DNA from: Roseovarius sp.
GTDB lineage: Bacteria; Pseudomonadota; Alphaproteobacteria; Rhodobacterales; Rhodobacteraceae
Reading direction: 5' to 3'
DNA: 64,000 nt
Assembly (NCBI RefSeq): GCF_030373445.1
Contig: NZ_JAUCYU010000010.1
Coordinates: 62,001 to 126,000 of the forward strand
Part shown: positions 33,020 to 41,522 of the stretch, piece after piece
Layout of the letters: each line of letters opens with the position of its first letter
Numbering within the stretch: position 1 is the first letter of the stretch
Position numbers and translations under genes: made by a program
The notes under the pieces: model-generated
Seen by the model: the letters and a program-made list of their open reading frames with translations, nothing else
Told to the model about the DNA's origin: nothing
Databases searched by the model: none

Positions 33020-33199
33020 TCAGTCGCCGTTGGACACGCTGACCTGGGTGACCATGCCCTCGCCGACCTCGATCGAGCCGGTCTTGACGGCCGTGACCGC
33101 GATGAGGCCGAGCATCACGACGCTTGCCGTGAGCGTGATCCAGTCGGTGCTGGCGGCGCCGGACTCGTCGCGGCGGAAGGTTTGCAGGTACTTGGTCAT
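33020..33199 (-). CDS. Flp-pilin-like small membrane protein 2
   Basis: 59 residues from ATG 33199 (MTKYLQTFRRDESGAASTDW), preceded by AAAGGCGG. Same plan as its neighbour: basic N-terminus, F-x-x-DESGA-x-x-x-DW, one helix (ITLTASVVMLGLIAVTAV), tail ending VSNGD. The shared F..DESGA..DW and NGD ends show a tandem duplication. Function unknown; Flp-like pilin subunit or pseudopilin is the best guess. Confidence 0.7.
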   Translation of the reverse strand: MTKYLQTFRRDESGAASTDWITLTASVVMLGLIAVTAVKTGSIEVGEGMVTQVSVSNGD

Positions 33200-33285
33200 C
33201 CGGGGCCGCCTTTCAGGGCAATTGCGCGATGCGCGCGCGGCCCGTTCGGGGGCCGGCCGATCGCATTGGCCCTGTCATTGAAAGT

Positions 33286-33330
33286 GGAATGTGGCGGGAA
33301 TGTGGCCTTTTCGATGGCCCGCCACATTCC
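33286..33330. promoter_or_regulatory. Triple GGAATGTGGC element upstream of the pilin-like genes
   Basis: GGAATGTGGC occurs at 33286 and again at 33297 (11-bp step), and its inverse GCCACATTCC at 33321-33330. The outer copies extend to a perfect 13-bp inverted repeat (GGAATGTGGCGGG and CCCGCCACATTCC). It lies 87 bp upstream of the 59-residue pilin-like gene in a 228-bp gap. Direct plus inverted copies suggest an operator with several subunits; a hairpin terminator is the alternative. Confidence 0.6.
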
Positions 33331-33427
33331 TGACACAATCCTGTCGGCCGCCGTTGTCAATGGGCGGCCGGGGCCTGATTGGTGCCGGGATGGAAACCCG
33401 GCGCATTTTAACGACCGGGTTCCGGGC

Positions 33428-34732
33428 CTATCTTTCGGGAATCAGGCCCCGTGGACTGAACCGCAGCACGAGGATGAGAATCACCCCCATGGTCAAGAGC
33501 CGCATATGCGCGGCGCTGCCGATCAGGTGGTCCTTCAGGGCGCTGCCCTCGGGCAGGGGGGCCGTGATCGTCTGCATCAGCCAGAGGCCGATCGGTTCGA
33601 CCTGCACCCAGAGGAACCAGATCAGGAAGCCGCCCAGCACCGCCCCGAAATTGTTGCCCGAGCCGCCGACGATGACCATCACCCAGATCAGGAATGTGAA
33701 GCGCAGGGGCTGGTAGGAGGTGGGGATGAGCTGGCCGTCGAGGGTGGTCATCATCGCCCCGGCGATGCCGCAGCAGGCGGAGCCCAGGATGAAGATCTGC
33801 AGGTGGCGGGCGGTGACGTCCTTGCCCATCGCCTCGGCCGCGACCTCGTTGTCGCGGATGGCGCGCATCATCCGGCCCCAGGGGCTGTTGAGCGCCAGCT
33901 GCGCGAGGATGAGCAGCACGGCGAGGACCACGGCGAAGAGGGCGCCGTAGGCGAGCTTGATGTAGAGCGAGGAGGCGGTGACCGGGTCGAGGCCGAGCCC
34001 GGCGGCTTTCTCGATGAAGGCCGGGTCGGACTGGAGGTCGACCTCGTAGGGGACGGGGCGGGGCAGGCCGACCACGTTCTTGACCCCGCGCGCCAGCCAG
34101 TCCTCGTTCTTGAGGATGGCGAGGATGATCTCGGCGATGCCGAGCGTGGCGATGGCGAGGTAGTCGGAGCGCAGGCCGAGGGCCGACTTGCCGATGATCC
34201 AGGCCGCGCCCGCCGCCAGCAGCCCGCCCACGGGCCAGGCCAGCAGCACGGGCAGGCCCAACCCCCCGAGATAGCCGGTGCCGGCGGGGTTCACCGCCTC
34301 GACCGCGTTGACGCCCGGATCGAAGACCGCGCGGTAGAGGAAGAAGCCGCCGACGAGGATGACCAGCACGATCAGGCCGCGCAGCTTCGATTTCTTCATG
34401 TACTTGAAGGTCAGCGCCGCCGCGACGATCACCGCCGCGCCGACCAGGAGGCCGGAGATCAGGCGCACGCCGCCCGCCGCCCAGGCCTCGGTCGTGGGGG
34501 GCATGGAGACGAGCACGGCCGCCAGGCCGCCCAGGGCCACGAAGCCCATGACGCCCACGTTGAAGAGCCCGGCAAAGCCCCATTGCAGGTTGAGCCCCAG
34601 CGCCATGATGGCCGAAATCAGCCCCATGTTGAGGATGAGAAGCGCGGTGGACCAGCTTTGCGCAAAGCCCGTCATCAGGATCAGGGCCGCCACGAAGACG
34701 AACATGGCGGCGTTTTTCATCGGTTCACTCAT
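33428..34732 (-). CDS. livM: LivM-type ABC permease
   Basis: 434 residues from ATG 34732, overlapping the livH stop by 4 nt. About ten hydrophobic segments; ALGLNLQWGFAGLFNVGVMG and SDYLAIATLGIAEIILAILK are LivM hallmarks, and the EAA-like AIRDNEVAAEAMGKD loop contacts the ATPases. Longer than the E. coli protein owing to an insertion around residues 80-150 (a basic KYMKKSKLRG patch). Last gene of the operon; a 9-bp hairpin (33392-33421) follows. Substrate of the set may be branched amino acids, amides or urea. Confidence 0.92.
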   Translation of the reverse strand: MSEPMKNAAMFVFVAALILMTGFAQSWSTALLILNMGLISAIMALGLNLQWGFAGLFNVGVMGFVALGGLAAVLVSMPPTTEAWAAGGVRLISGLLVGAAVIVAAALTFKYMKKSKLRGLIVLVILVGGFFLYRAVFDPGVNAVEAVNPAGTGYLGGLGLPVLLAWPVGGLLAAGAAWIIGKSALGLRSDYLAIATLGIAEIILAILKNEDWLARGVKNVVGLPRPVPYEVDLQSDPAFIEKAAGLGLDPVTASSLYIKLAYGALFAVVLAVLLILAQLALNSPWGRMMRAIRDNEVAAEAMGKDVTARHLQIFILGSACCGIAGAMMTTLDGQLIPTSYQPLRFTFLIWVMVIVGGSGNNFGAVLGGFLIWFLWVQVEPIGLWLMQTITAPLPEGSALKDHLIGSAAHMRLLTMGVILILVLRFSPRGLIPER

Positions 34733-35739
34733 ACCGCTTTCCCCCTGAAGAGGCCGGTGGGCCGGAAAAGAAGCACGATCAGGAGGATGACGAAGCTGAC
34801 CGCGAACTTGTAATCGGTGGAGAGGAGCTGGACGAGGCCCGAGGGTTCGAGGCTTTCGGGCATGAGGTATTCCAGCACCTTCTTCCAGGCGTAGGTGATG
34901 AACACCTCCGAGAAGGCAATGATGAAGCCGCCGGCGATGGCGCCGACCGGGCTGCCCAGGCCGCCGACGATTGCGCTGGCGAAGATCGGCAGGAGGAGCT
35001 GGAAATAGGTGAAGGGCTTGAAGCTCTTGTCCAGCCCGTAGAGCGTGCCGGCGACGGTGGCCAGCGCCGCCACGATCAGCCATGTCACCATGACCACGCG
35101 GTCGGGGCTGATGCCGGACAGCAGGGCCAGGTCCTCGTTGTCGGAATAGGCGCGCATGCTCTTGCCCGTGCGGGTGCGGTTGAGGAACCAGAAGAGGAGC
35201 GCCACGACGATCACGGCGGTGACGACGGTGATGCCTTGCGTGGTCTTGAAGGCGAGCCCTTCCTCGAGGCCGGTCATCTCCTTGAAGTCGCGGGCGTTGA
35301 TGATGAAGCGCTCGCCGTCGGCGAAGCGCTGGTCGCCCGGGCCGATGATGAAGCGGACGAGGCCGTTCAGCACGAACATCACGCCGATCGAGACGATCAC
35401 CAGGATCACCGGCTTGGCCTTCTGTTCGCGGTAGAAGCGATAGACCATGCGATCGGTGGCGAGCACCAGCGCCATGCAGGCGGCGATGCCGAGGGGCAGG
35501 GCGAGGAGTGCGGTGGGCAGGACGCCGAAGCTCAGGCCCATGGACTGGAACCACCAGGTGACGAGGATGGTGACCATGGTGCCGAAGGCCATGGTGTCGC
35601 CATGGGCGAAGTTGGAGAAGCGCAGGATGCCGTAGATCAGCGTCACCCCGAGCGCGCCGAGGGCCAGCTGGCTGCCATAGGCGATGGCGGGGATCAGGAC
35701 GAAGTTGGAGAGCGCGACGATGGCGTTGAGGATGTCCAT
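34729..35739 (-). CDS. livH: LivH-type ABC permease
   Basis: 336 residues with about eight membrane segments and the LivH motif LALGALGVTLIYGILRFSNF-AHGD near the N-terminus, plus AYSDNEDLALLSGISPDRV, the ATPase-contact loop. Overlaps livM by 4 nt and the upstream exported protein by 1 nt. The C-terminus ends at LLFRPTGLFRGK, as in other LivH proteins. Confidence 0.92.
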   Translation of the reverse strand: MDILNAIVALSNFVLIPAIAYGSQLALGALGVTLIYGILRFSNFAHGDTMAFGTMVTILVTWWFQSMGLSFGVLPTALLALPLGIAACMALVLATDRMVYRFYREQKAKPVILVIVSIGVMFVLNGLVRFIIGPGDQRFADGERFIINARDFKEMTGLEEGLAFKTTQGITVVTAVIVVALLFWFLNRTRTGKSMRAYSDNEDLALLSGISPDRVVMVTWLIVAALATVAGTLYGLDKSFKPFTYFQLLLPIFASAIVGGLGSPVGAIAGGFIIAFSEVFITYAWKKVLEYLMPESLEPSGLVQLLSTDYKFAVSFVILLIVLLFRPTGLFRGKAV

Positions 35740-36212
35740 CAGAATAGCACCTGTTCACAAGAATAGTCGGCGCGCACCCAGTCGCTGTCTTCCAGACCCT
35801 GAACTTCGCTTCCCGTCCGGTAAACATGCGCTGCCCAGGTCACGCCGTCGGGGGTGGACAGGTAGTTCTGGCGGCCCAGGTTCGACGAGGGCGCAGGTAT
35901 GCCGCCAAGGATCCAGCGCCATTCCTGGGGATAAAAGATTCCTCCGCTGGCCTGAGTCACCATCGGCCCCATGGCAAGATACTGGGGCGACCCGGCGACG
36001 CGCGAATGGGCAATCACCACTCGGGTTTCCGCATTTACGCAATTCGTTGCCGTGTCACAGGTCTGCGTTTCGGCACACTGGTAGATCGACAGCGTGTCCC
36101 TCGGTTGATCAGCCAGCGTTTCCAACGTGGACGACAGGGTTGATGGGGCGGTCAACAGAAGGGCAAAGGCCCCCGCCATGGTACGCGCGGTGATACGGAG
36201 CAGGGTGGTCAT
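35739..36212 (-). CDS. Exported protein of the liv operon, unknown
   Basis: 157 residues; signal peptide about 1-28 (RTMAGAFALLLTAPSTLSS). Mature part contains five cysteines (QCAETQTCDTATNCVN, then YSCEQ), suggesting disulfides in the periplasm, and many Trp/Gly. No family recognised. Its end shares one base with livH (TGATG), so it is coupled to it. GC is lower than that of the transporter genes. One of three exported proteins interleaved with the liv genes. Confidence 0.68.
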   Translation of the reverse strand: MTTLLRITARTMAGAFALLLTAPSTLSSTLETLADQPRDTLSIYQCAETQTCDTATNCVNAETRVVIAHSRVAGSPQYLAMGPMVTQASGGIFYPQEWRWILGGIPAPSSNLGRQNYLSTPDGVTWAAHVYRTGSEVQGLEDSDWVRADYSCEQVLF

Positions 36213-36279
36213 GATGCGCTCCGGCCCATGCGTGACAGTGACGTTGTCCCGAAGAGCGGGGAGCCAATGGAATTATCGG

Positions 36280-36380
36280 TTATCGACAAGTTATCCCCTG
36301 ATTTATCCACAGTCGTGTGGAAAAAATATTGCATATCTGACAGGGCTGTGGCGGATGGGTTCGGGCGTGCCTGTGGAAAA
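36280..36380. other. Cluster of DnaA-box-like 9-mers in an AT-rich gap
   Basis: TTATCCACA (36303-36311) is a perfect DnaA box. TTATCGACA (36280-36288) and, inverted, TGTGGAAAA (36316-36324 and 36372-36380) differ in one base each; TTATCCCCT (36291) differs in two. The gap 36213-36393 is the only AT-rich, sizeable one inside the liv operon. Four sites within 101 bp of GC-rich DNA is more than chance. Possible DnaA-binding or regulatory site. Confidence 0.45.
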
Positions 36381-36393
36381 GTCAGGGCGGTGA

Positions 36394-36819
36394 TCATGTC
36401 GGCTGTCCGCCCCGCGCGCAGGTCCCGGAGGTGTATTCTGCGCCCTTGGAACCGCTGCTGCCTTCGCCGCGCACCTCTCCGTCGGAGGCGACGAGGATGT
36501 TGCTGCCGTCACGCAGGAAATAGACCCGGGCCGCGTCGTCCTCGCGCAGGTTCTCGATCGGGCGGGGCTGGCGGCTTCCGGCCTCGAGGATGACCACGCT
36601 GAACTTGTCGCGGCCGACCCGTTGCAGGAGGAATTGCCAGTCGGGGTTGCCGCGGTTGCTTTGCAGGCGGCAGTTCCAGATATAGGCGTTGCCGAGGGCG
36701 GCGACGGTCTGGGAGTGGCCGGCCTGCGGGGCGGTCTGCGCGGTGTCGGTGCCCGCGCCACGGCACCCCGCGACGGCGGCCAGAATGGCCAGAGCGGCAA
36801 TAGCTTTGTGCATGTTCAT
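36394..36819 (-). CDS. Lipoprotein of the liv operon, unknown
   Basis: 141 residues; lipobox AVAGC at residues 15-19, so a lipid-anchored envelope protein. Mature part has an alpha/beta patch (NAYIWNCRLQSNRGNPDWQF) and an acidic mid part; two further Cys (NCRL, GTCAR). No family recognised. Its start overlaps the livF stop by 4 nt. Conserved coupling to an ABC transporter suggests a helper on the periplasmic side. Confidence 0.68.
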   Translation of the reverse strand: MNMHKAIAALAILAAVAGCRGAGTDTAQTAPQAGHSQTVAALGNAYIWNCRLQSNRGNPDWQFLLQRVGRDKFSVVILEAGSRQPRPIENLREDDAARVYFLRDGSNILVASDGEVRGEGSSGSKGAEYTSGTCARGGQPT

Positions 36820-37649
36820 CCCCCCAGAAAACTCTTGCGGACGTCCGGGTCGGACAGGAGTTCCTTGCCGGTTCCGGTATAGGCGTTGCGGCCCTGCACC
36901 ATGACATAGCCCTTGTCGGCGATCTCGAGCGCCTGGCGGGCGTTCTGTTCGACCATCAGGATCGGGATGCCCGTGCGGCTGACCTCGATGATGCGGTCGA
37001 AGAGCTCGTCCATCACGATCGGGCTGACGCCGGCGGTGGGCTCGTCGAGCATCAGGACCTTTGGTTCGGTCATCAGCGCGCGGCCGACGGCCACCTGCTG
37101 GCGCTGGCCGCCCGAAAGCTCGCCCGCGGCCTGGCGCCGTTTCTCGCGCAGGATGGGAAACAGATCGTAGACCTGCTCCATGGTGCGGGAGATGTCGTCG
37201 GTACGGATGAAGGCGCCCATCTCGAGGTTTTCCTCGACCGTCATCGAGGTGAAGATATTGTGGTTCTGCGGCACGAAGCCCATGCCCTTGGCGACGCGCG
37301 CCTGCGGGCTGAGCCGCGAGATATCCTCTCCGTCGAGGAGGATATGGCCCTCACGCAGGTCGAGCATGCCGAAGACGGCCTTCATCGCGGTCGATTTGCC
37401 GGCGCCGTTGGGCCCGACGATGACCGCGATCTCGCCCTTGTCGACGGCAATGGTGCAATCGTGAAGGATGTCGGGGCCCGAGCGGCCGTAGCCGCCCGTC
37501 ATCGCCTCGCCGACGAGGAACGGGCCGTCCCCCGGCGCCGCGACGGCATCGCCGCCCTTGCGCTGGGGGAACTCGCCCGGTCCGGTCGGGTTGGCGATGG
37601 ACCGGTCGTTGTTGCCCCGGTCATCCTGGTAGGGGTTGGTTCCGTTCAA
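36816..37649 (-). CDS. livF: LivF-type ABC ATPase
   Basis: 277 residues if started at TTG 37649, which overlaps the previous stop in TTGA; no ATG is available before the ATPase core. The extension of about 50 residues (NGTNPYQDDRGNNDRSIANP) looks like one I recall in related Rhodobacterales LivF proteins. Walker A GPNGAGKST, signature LSGGQRQQ, Walker B VLMLDEPTAG and switch VEQNARQA are all intact. Energises the LivHM pore. Confidence 0.9.
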   Translation of the reverse strand: MNGTNPYQDDRGNNDRSIANPTGPGEFPQRKGGDAVAAPGDGPFLVGEAMTGGYGRSGPDILHDCTIAVDKGEIAVIVGPNGAGKSTAMKAVFGMLDLREGHILLDGEDISRLSPQARVAKGMGFVPQNHNIFTSMTVEENLEMGAFIRTDDISRTMEQVYDLFPILREKRRQAAGELSGGQRQQVAVGRALMTEPKVLMLDEPTAGVSPIVMDELFDRIIEVSRTGIPILMVEQNARQALEIADKGYVMVQGRNAYTGTGKELLSDPDVRKSFLGG

Positions 37650-38191
37650 AGTGCGACACTCGGGTCGGAGAAGGAGAAGCCCGACAGGAAGGTCCGGTGT
37701 GTCGCGCGGGCGACCGCGTTGTCGGTGACGCCGGGCGCGACGGTGATGAACTGCATCACCATGCCCTTCTCGACCATGTAGGAGTGCAGGAAGAGCACCT
37801 CGGTGCCCTGCGCCTCGTAGCTGTAGAGGATCGTGCCGGCGGGGCGGTTCATCATCCCGCCCTTGAGCGCGATCACGTCGAGCTTGCCGCCCAGTTTGCG
37901 GATCTGGCCCGAGACCTTCTTCAGGATCGCCGACTGCACGTCCTTGTCGCGCAGTGCCTTGGTGCCTGTCATCTCGACGATCAGCTTGCCGATGGTATTG
38001 TCGCCGCGCTTGTAGACGGCGGTGGCCTCGGCCACGGCGCGGCCGAGCCGCGACCAGCCATTGGATTCGCCGCAGAATTCGATCCGGTCGGTCAGTTGTT
38101 CGCAATCGTCCGGCGATGCCGATTGCGCGGAAGCGGTCGATGCCGCGGCCAGACCAACGGATAGTGCAAGTGCCTTGAAGTACATATTCAT
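37646..38191 (-). CDS. Exported protein between livG and livF, unknown
   Basis: 181 residues with a Sec signal (MNMYFKALALSVGLAAASTASA-Q). Mature part has two Cys (DDCEQLTDRIEFCG) and a C-terminal beta-rich half (TILYSYEAQGTEVLFLHSYM). No family recognised. Starts 4 nt inside the end of livG and ends 4 nt inside livF's start, an unusually tight insertion of an exported protein between two ATPase genes. Confidence 0.7.
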   Translation of the reverse strand: MNMYFKALALSVGLAAASTASAQSASPDDCEQLTDRIEFCGESNGWSRLGRAVAEATAVYKRGDNTIGKLIVEMTGTKALRDKDVQSAILKKVSGQIRKLGGKLDVIALKGGMMNRPAGTILYSYEAQGTEVLFLHSYMVEKGMVMQFITVAPGVTDNAVARATHRTFLSGFSFSDPSVAL

Positions 38192-38976
38192 GCCTGTGTC
38201 CCCATCATGTCCTTGTTCTTCAGTCCCGTCCCGAGATAGGCCTCGATCACTTGCTCGTTGGCCTTGATGTCTTCCAGGGTGCCCTCGGCCAGCACCTTTC
38301 CCTCGGCCATGCAGATCACCGGGTCGCAGATGCGGCCGATGAAATCCATGTCGTGTTCGATCACCACGAAGGTGTAATTGCGTTCCCTGTTCAGCTTGAC
38401 GATGGCGTCGGCGATGGTGTTGAGCAGGGTGCGGTTCACCCCGGCGCCGACCTCGTCGAGAAAGACGATGCGGGCGTCGACCATCATGGTGCGCCCGAGT
38501 TCCAGCAGCTTTTTCTGACCGCCGGAGACCTGGCCGGCCTTGTGGTCGGCGAGGTGTTCGATGGTCAGGAATTCGAGCACCTCGTCGGCCTTGGCGCGCA
38601 GGGCGCGCTCCTCGTCGGCGATGCGCTTGCGGCCGAACCAGGTGTTCCAGAGACGTTCGCCCGACTGGTCGCCGGGCACCATCATCAGGTTCTCGCGGCA
38701 GGTCATCGAGCTGAATTCATGCGCGATCTGGAAGGTGCGCAGGAGGCCCTTGTGGAAGAGGTCATGCGGGGGCAGGCCGGTGATGTCTTCCCCGGCCATG
38801 GTGACGCGGCCGGAGGTCGGCTGAAGAACGCCGGCTATCACGTTGAAAAGCGTGGTTTTTCCGGCCCCGTTCGGCCCGATCAAACCGGTGATCGACCCTT
38901 CCTGGATGGTCATGCTCGCGCCATCGACGGCATGGAATCCGCCGAAATGCTTGTGAACGTCATCGACGACGATCAT
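38188..38976 (-). CDS. livG: LivG-type ABC ATPase
   Basis: 262 residues. Walker A GPNGAGKTT at residues 34-42, Q-loop TFQIAHEFSSM, signature VSGGQKKL (V for the usual L), Walker B IVFLDEVGAGV (V where LivG normally has P), switch EHDMDFIG. Starts 94 nt after the binding-protein stop. Works with LivF as a heterodimer on the LivHM pore. The changed Walker B follow-up residue is a small oddity; hydrolysis residues remain. Confidence 0.9.
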   Translation of the reverse strand: MIVVDDVHKHFGGFHAVDGASMTIQEGSITGLIGPNGAGKTTLFNVIAGVLQPTSGRVTMAGEDITGLPPHDLFHKGLLRTFQIAHEFSSMTCRENLMMVPGDQSGERLWNTWFGRKRIADEERALRAKADEVLEFLTIEHLADHKAGQVSGGQKKLLELGRTMMVDARIVFLDEVGAGVNRTLLNTIADAIVKLNRERNYTFVVIEHDMDFIGRICDPVICMAEGKVLAEGTLEDIKANEQVIEAYLGTGLKNKDMMGTQA

Positions 38977-39015
38977 GTGTGTCCCCCGGGGTCTTGCGCC
39001 CCTTCCTTTGTCGAA

Positions 39016-39041
39016 CCGGCCCCGGGCGTGCCCGGGACCGG
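39016..39041 (-). terminator. Stem-loop between binding protein and livG
   Basis: CCGGCCCCGGGC (39016-39027) and GCCCGGGACCGG (39030-39041) pair with one mismatch; in the minus-strand transcript it lies 28 nt after the binding-protein stop, with no T-run. Such stems between binding-protein and membrane genes lower downstream expression or protect the upstream message. Confidence 0.6.
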
Positions 39042-39069
39042 CCTTGCGTTTTGTCCCCCGGCTGTCAGA

Positions 39070-40257
39070 TCAGCGGTACTTGACCGTCGTGATCGCGCCG
39101 TCCTTGAATTCGATTTCGCGATAGTTGCCGGCCGATTCCCCGGGGCCGATCAGTTCCACCGCGGTCGCGCCGACATAGTCGATATCGCCGCCCTCGGCGA
39201 TGATCTCGAGCGCCTTGGCAAGCTCGCCCGGGTAGATCTTTTCGCCGGGTTCGTTGGCCACGTCCATGATGTGTTCCTTGTAGTCGGCGGATTCGACCGA
39301 GCCGGCCGCCTGCATCGCCAGCATCATGAGCGCCGCGGCGTCATAGCTTTCCGGTGCGAAGGGCGAGGTGGCCTCGAAGCTGTCGCCGACCATTTCCTCG
39401 AACTTGGCAACGCCGGGGCTGTCGGTGCCCGGGTGCTGGCCGGTGGAGCCGTCGACCTCGGAACCGAAATTGGCTTCGAGCTGCGAGCCGATCATGCCGT
39501 CGGGGAAGTGGAAGCTGTCGAAAGCGCCGGAGTCGAGCGCGGAGCGGACGATGCCGCTGCCGCCCTGGTCGACATAGCCCGCCACGACGAGCCGGTCGCC
39601 GCCGGCGGAGGCCAGCGCGCCCACCTCGGCCGAGTAGTCGGCCTTGCCGTCTTCGTGTGCGGCGTTGATGGTGATCGTGCCGCCCGCTTCCTCGAAGGCC
39701 GCGGCGAAGCTGTCGGCGAGGCCCTTGCCGTAGTCGTTGTTGGTGTAGGTGACGGCCACTTCCTCGATGCCGCGCTCCATCAGGATCTCGGTCATCACGA
39801 CGCCCTGGCGCGCGTCGGAGGGCGCGGTGCGGAAGAAGAGCCCGTCATCCTCGGCCGTCGAGAGCGCCGGGGAGGTGGCGGAGGGCGAGATCATCACGAT
39901 GCCGTTCGGCACGGCCGCGTTCGACAGGATGGCGCCGGTGACGCCCGAGCAGTCGGCGCCCATGATGCCCTTGATCCCTTCGGAGGTGATCAGGCGTTCG
40001 GCGGCGGCCGTGGCGGCGCCCGCGTCGATGCAGGTGCTGTCGGCCCGGACCGGCGTGACGGTCATCCCGTCGAGCAGCTTGCCGCTTTCGCTGACTTCCG
40101 ACATCGCCATCTCTGCGCCGGCCGCCATGTGCGGGGTCAGGGATTCGATGGGCCCGGTGAAGCCGAGGATGATACCGATCTTGACCTCGTTGTCCTGTGC
40201 CCAGGCGGCGCCTGCACCCAGAGCGAGTGCCGTGGTCGTCGCGAGTAGTTTCTTCAT
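39070..40257 (-). CDS. Liv-type ABC substrate-binding protein
   Basis: 395 residues with Sec signal (MKKLLATTTALALGAGAAWA-Q) and the family 4 opening VKIGIILGFTGPIESLTPHM. TYTNNDYGKGLADSF and MADCSG-like GADCSGVTGAILSN are typical of the Leu/Ile/Val-binding or amide-binding group. First gene of the operon; the promoter must lie in 40258-40419, a gap shared with the divergent sugar dehydrogenase. Ligand uncertain; branched amino acids or short amides. Confidence 0.92.
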   Translation of the reverse strand: MKKLLATTTALALGAGAAWAQDNEVKIGIILGFTGPIESLTPHMAAGAEMAMSEVSESGKLLDGMTVTPVRADSTCIDAGAATAAAERLITSEGIKGIMGADCSGVTGAILSNAAVPNGIVMISPSATSPALSTAEDDGLFFRTAPSDARQGVVMTEILMERGIEEVAVTYTNNDYGKGLADSFAAAFEEAGGTITINAAHEDGKADYSAEVGALASAGGDRLVVAGYVDQGGSGIVRSALDSGAFDSFHFPDGMIGSQLEANFGSEVDGSTGQHPGTDSPGVAKFEEMVGDSFEATSPFAPESYDAAALMMLAMQAAGSVESADYKEHIMDVANEPGEKIYPGELAKALEIIAEGGDIDYVGATAVELIGPGESAGNYREIEFKDGAITTVKYR

Positions 40258-40419
40258 GTCTTTCTCTCCCAGTTGAACGGTACGTTCTGGGACAAGAGCC
40301 TATTTGACTGGCATGGAAAAGCAAGTGGATATGGCCAGGCGGACGCTACGAAACGTGATTTGACGCAGCCATGTCACGCCCCAAGTTTTAAAGGAAATAG
40401 TGGCGAACGGAGTGATGAA

Positions 40420-41514
40420 ATGCGTGATTTGATCCGGGGCGGTGTTGCCTCATTCCTGTGCGTTCTGGCCGTGGAAGCGGCGGCGCTCGAAAGCAGCGCG
40501 GGAGAGCTTCAGGTGGAGGCCGTGGCCGAGGGCCTGGACGAGCCGTGGGCGATCGGCTTTCTTCCCGGGGGCGAGATCCTGGTGACCGAAAGGGCCGGGC
40601 GGTTGCTGTTGATCGGAGAGGATGGCACGCAACCGGTCGAGGGCGTCGGAGAGGTGCAGGCCAGCGGTCAGGGCGGATTGCTCGACGTGCTGGTGCCGCG
40701 GGATTTCGAGCAGACGCGGGAATTGTTCTTCAGCTATGCCAAGCCGCAGCAGGGCGGGGCCGGGACGGCCGTGGCCCGGGCCGAGCTGTCGCCCGACGGG
40801 GCAAGGCTGAGCGGCTGGGAGGTGATTTTCGAGATGGAACCCGGCTCGCAGGGGGGGCGGCATTTCGGCTCGCGCATCGTCGAGGCGCCGGACGGACTGC
40901 TTTTCGTCACCGTGGGCGAGCGCGGCGACCGGCCCGCGGCACAGGACCTGTCACGGGAGAACGGATCGGTCGTGCGGATCGCGAGGGACGGGTCGGTGCC
41001 GTCTGAAAACCCGTTTGCCGGGCAGGAGGGCGCGCAGCCGGAGATCTGGTCCTACGGCCACCGGAACCCGCAGGGCGCGGCGCTCGATGCCGACGGCCAG
41101 TACTGGGTGGTCGAGCACGGCGCGCGCGGCGGGGACGAGGTGAACCGCGTCGACAAAGGCGCGAATTACGGCTGGCCGGTGATTTCCTACGGGGTGCATT
41201 ACTCGGGCGGGCAGATCGGCGAGGGGACGCACAAGGAAGGCATGGAGCAGCCGGCCTTCTACTGGGACCCGTCGATCGCGCCGTCGGGGATGATGATCTA
41301 TTCCGGCAAGCTCTGGCCCGAATGGGAAGGCGATTTCTTCGTGGGCTCGCTGAAGTTCAACCTGATCTCGCGGCTGTCCGGTGACCCGCTCGAGGAGGTC
41401 GAGCGCATCGAGGGGCCGGAGACGGCGCGGGTGCGGGACATAGCGGAAGGGCCGGAGGGGGCGATCTGGTTCCTATCGGTGGGCCAGGGGGCGCTTTACC
41501 GGGTAACGCCTTGA
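40420..41514 (+). CDS. PQQ-dependent sugar dehydrogenase (Asd/YliI family)
   Basis: 364 residues from ATG 40420 with GGAGTGATGAA upstream. Signal peptide about 1-24. The beta-propeller motifs EIWSYGHRNPQGAALDADGQ, HGARGGDEVNRVDKGANYGW and VGERGDRPAAQD are those of soluble aldose sugar dehydrogenases, which oxidise aldoses in the periplasm with PQQ. No PQQ synthesis genes here. Divergent from the liv operon, convergent with the GlxA regulator. Confidence 0.88.
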   Translation: MRDLIRGGVASFLCVLAVEAAALESSAGELQVEAVAEGLDEPWAIGFLPGGEILVTERAGRLLLIGEDGTQPVEGVGEVQASGQGGLLDVLVPRDFEQTRELFFSYAKPQQGGAGTAVARAELSPDGARLSGWEVIFEMEPGSQGGRHFGSRIVEAPDGLLFVTVGERGDRPAAQDLSRENGSVVRIARDGSVPSENPFAGQEGAQPEIWSYGHRNPQGAALDADGQYWVVEHGARGGDEVNRVDKGANYGWPVISYGVHYSGGQIGEGTHKEGMEQPAFYWDPSIAPSGMMIYSGKLWPEWEGDFFVGSLKFNLISRLSGDPLEEVERIEGPETARVRDIAEGPEGAIWFLSVGQGALYRVTP

Positions 41515-41522
41515 GGAGGGGG

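Noticed and set aside
36280..36380. Calling the box cluster the chromosomal origin
   Set aside because: No origin-linked genes (hemE, parAB, dnaA, gidA) are near; kept only as a DnaA-box-like cluster.
36209..36397. 62-residue frame in the gap with DnaA-like boxes
   Set aside because: No ribosome site, no family, overlaps both neighbours, and its sequence is set by the TTATCCACA-like boxes.
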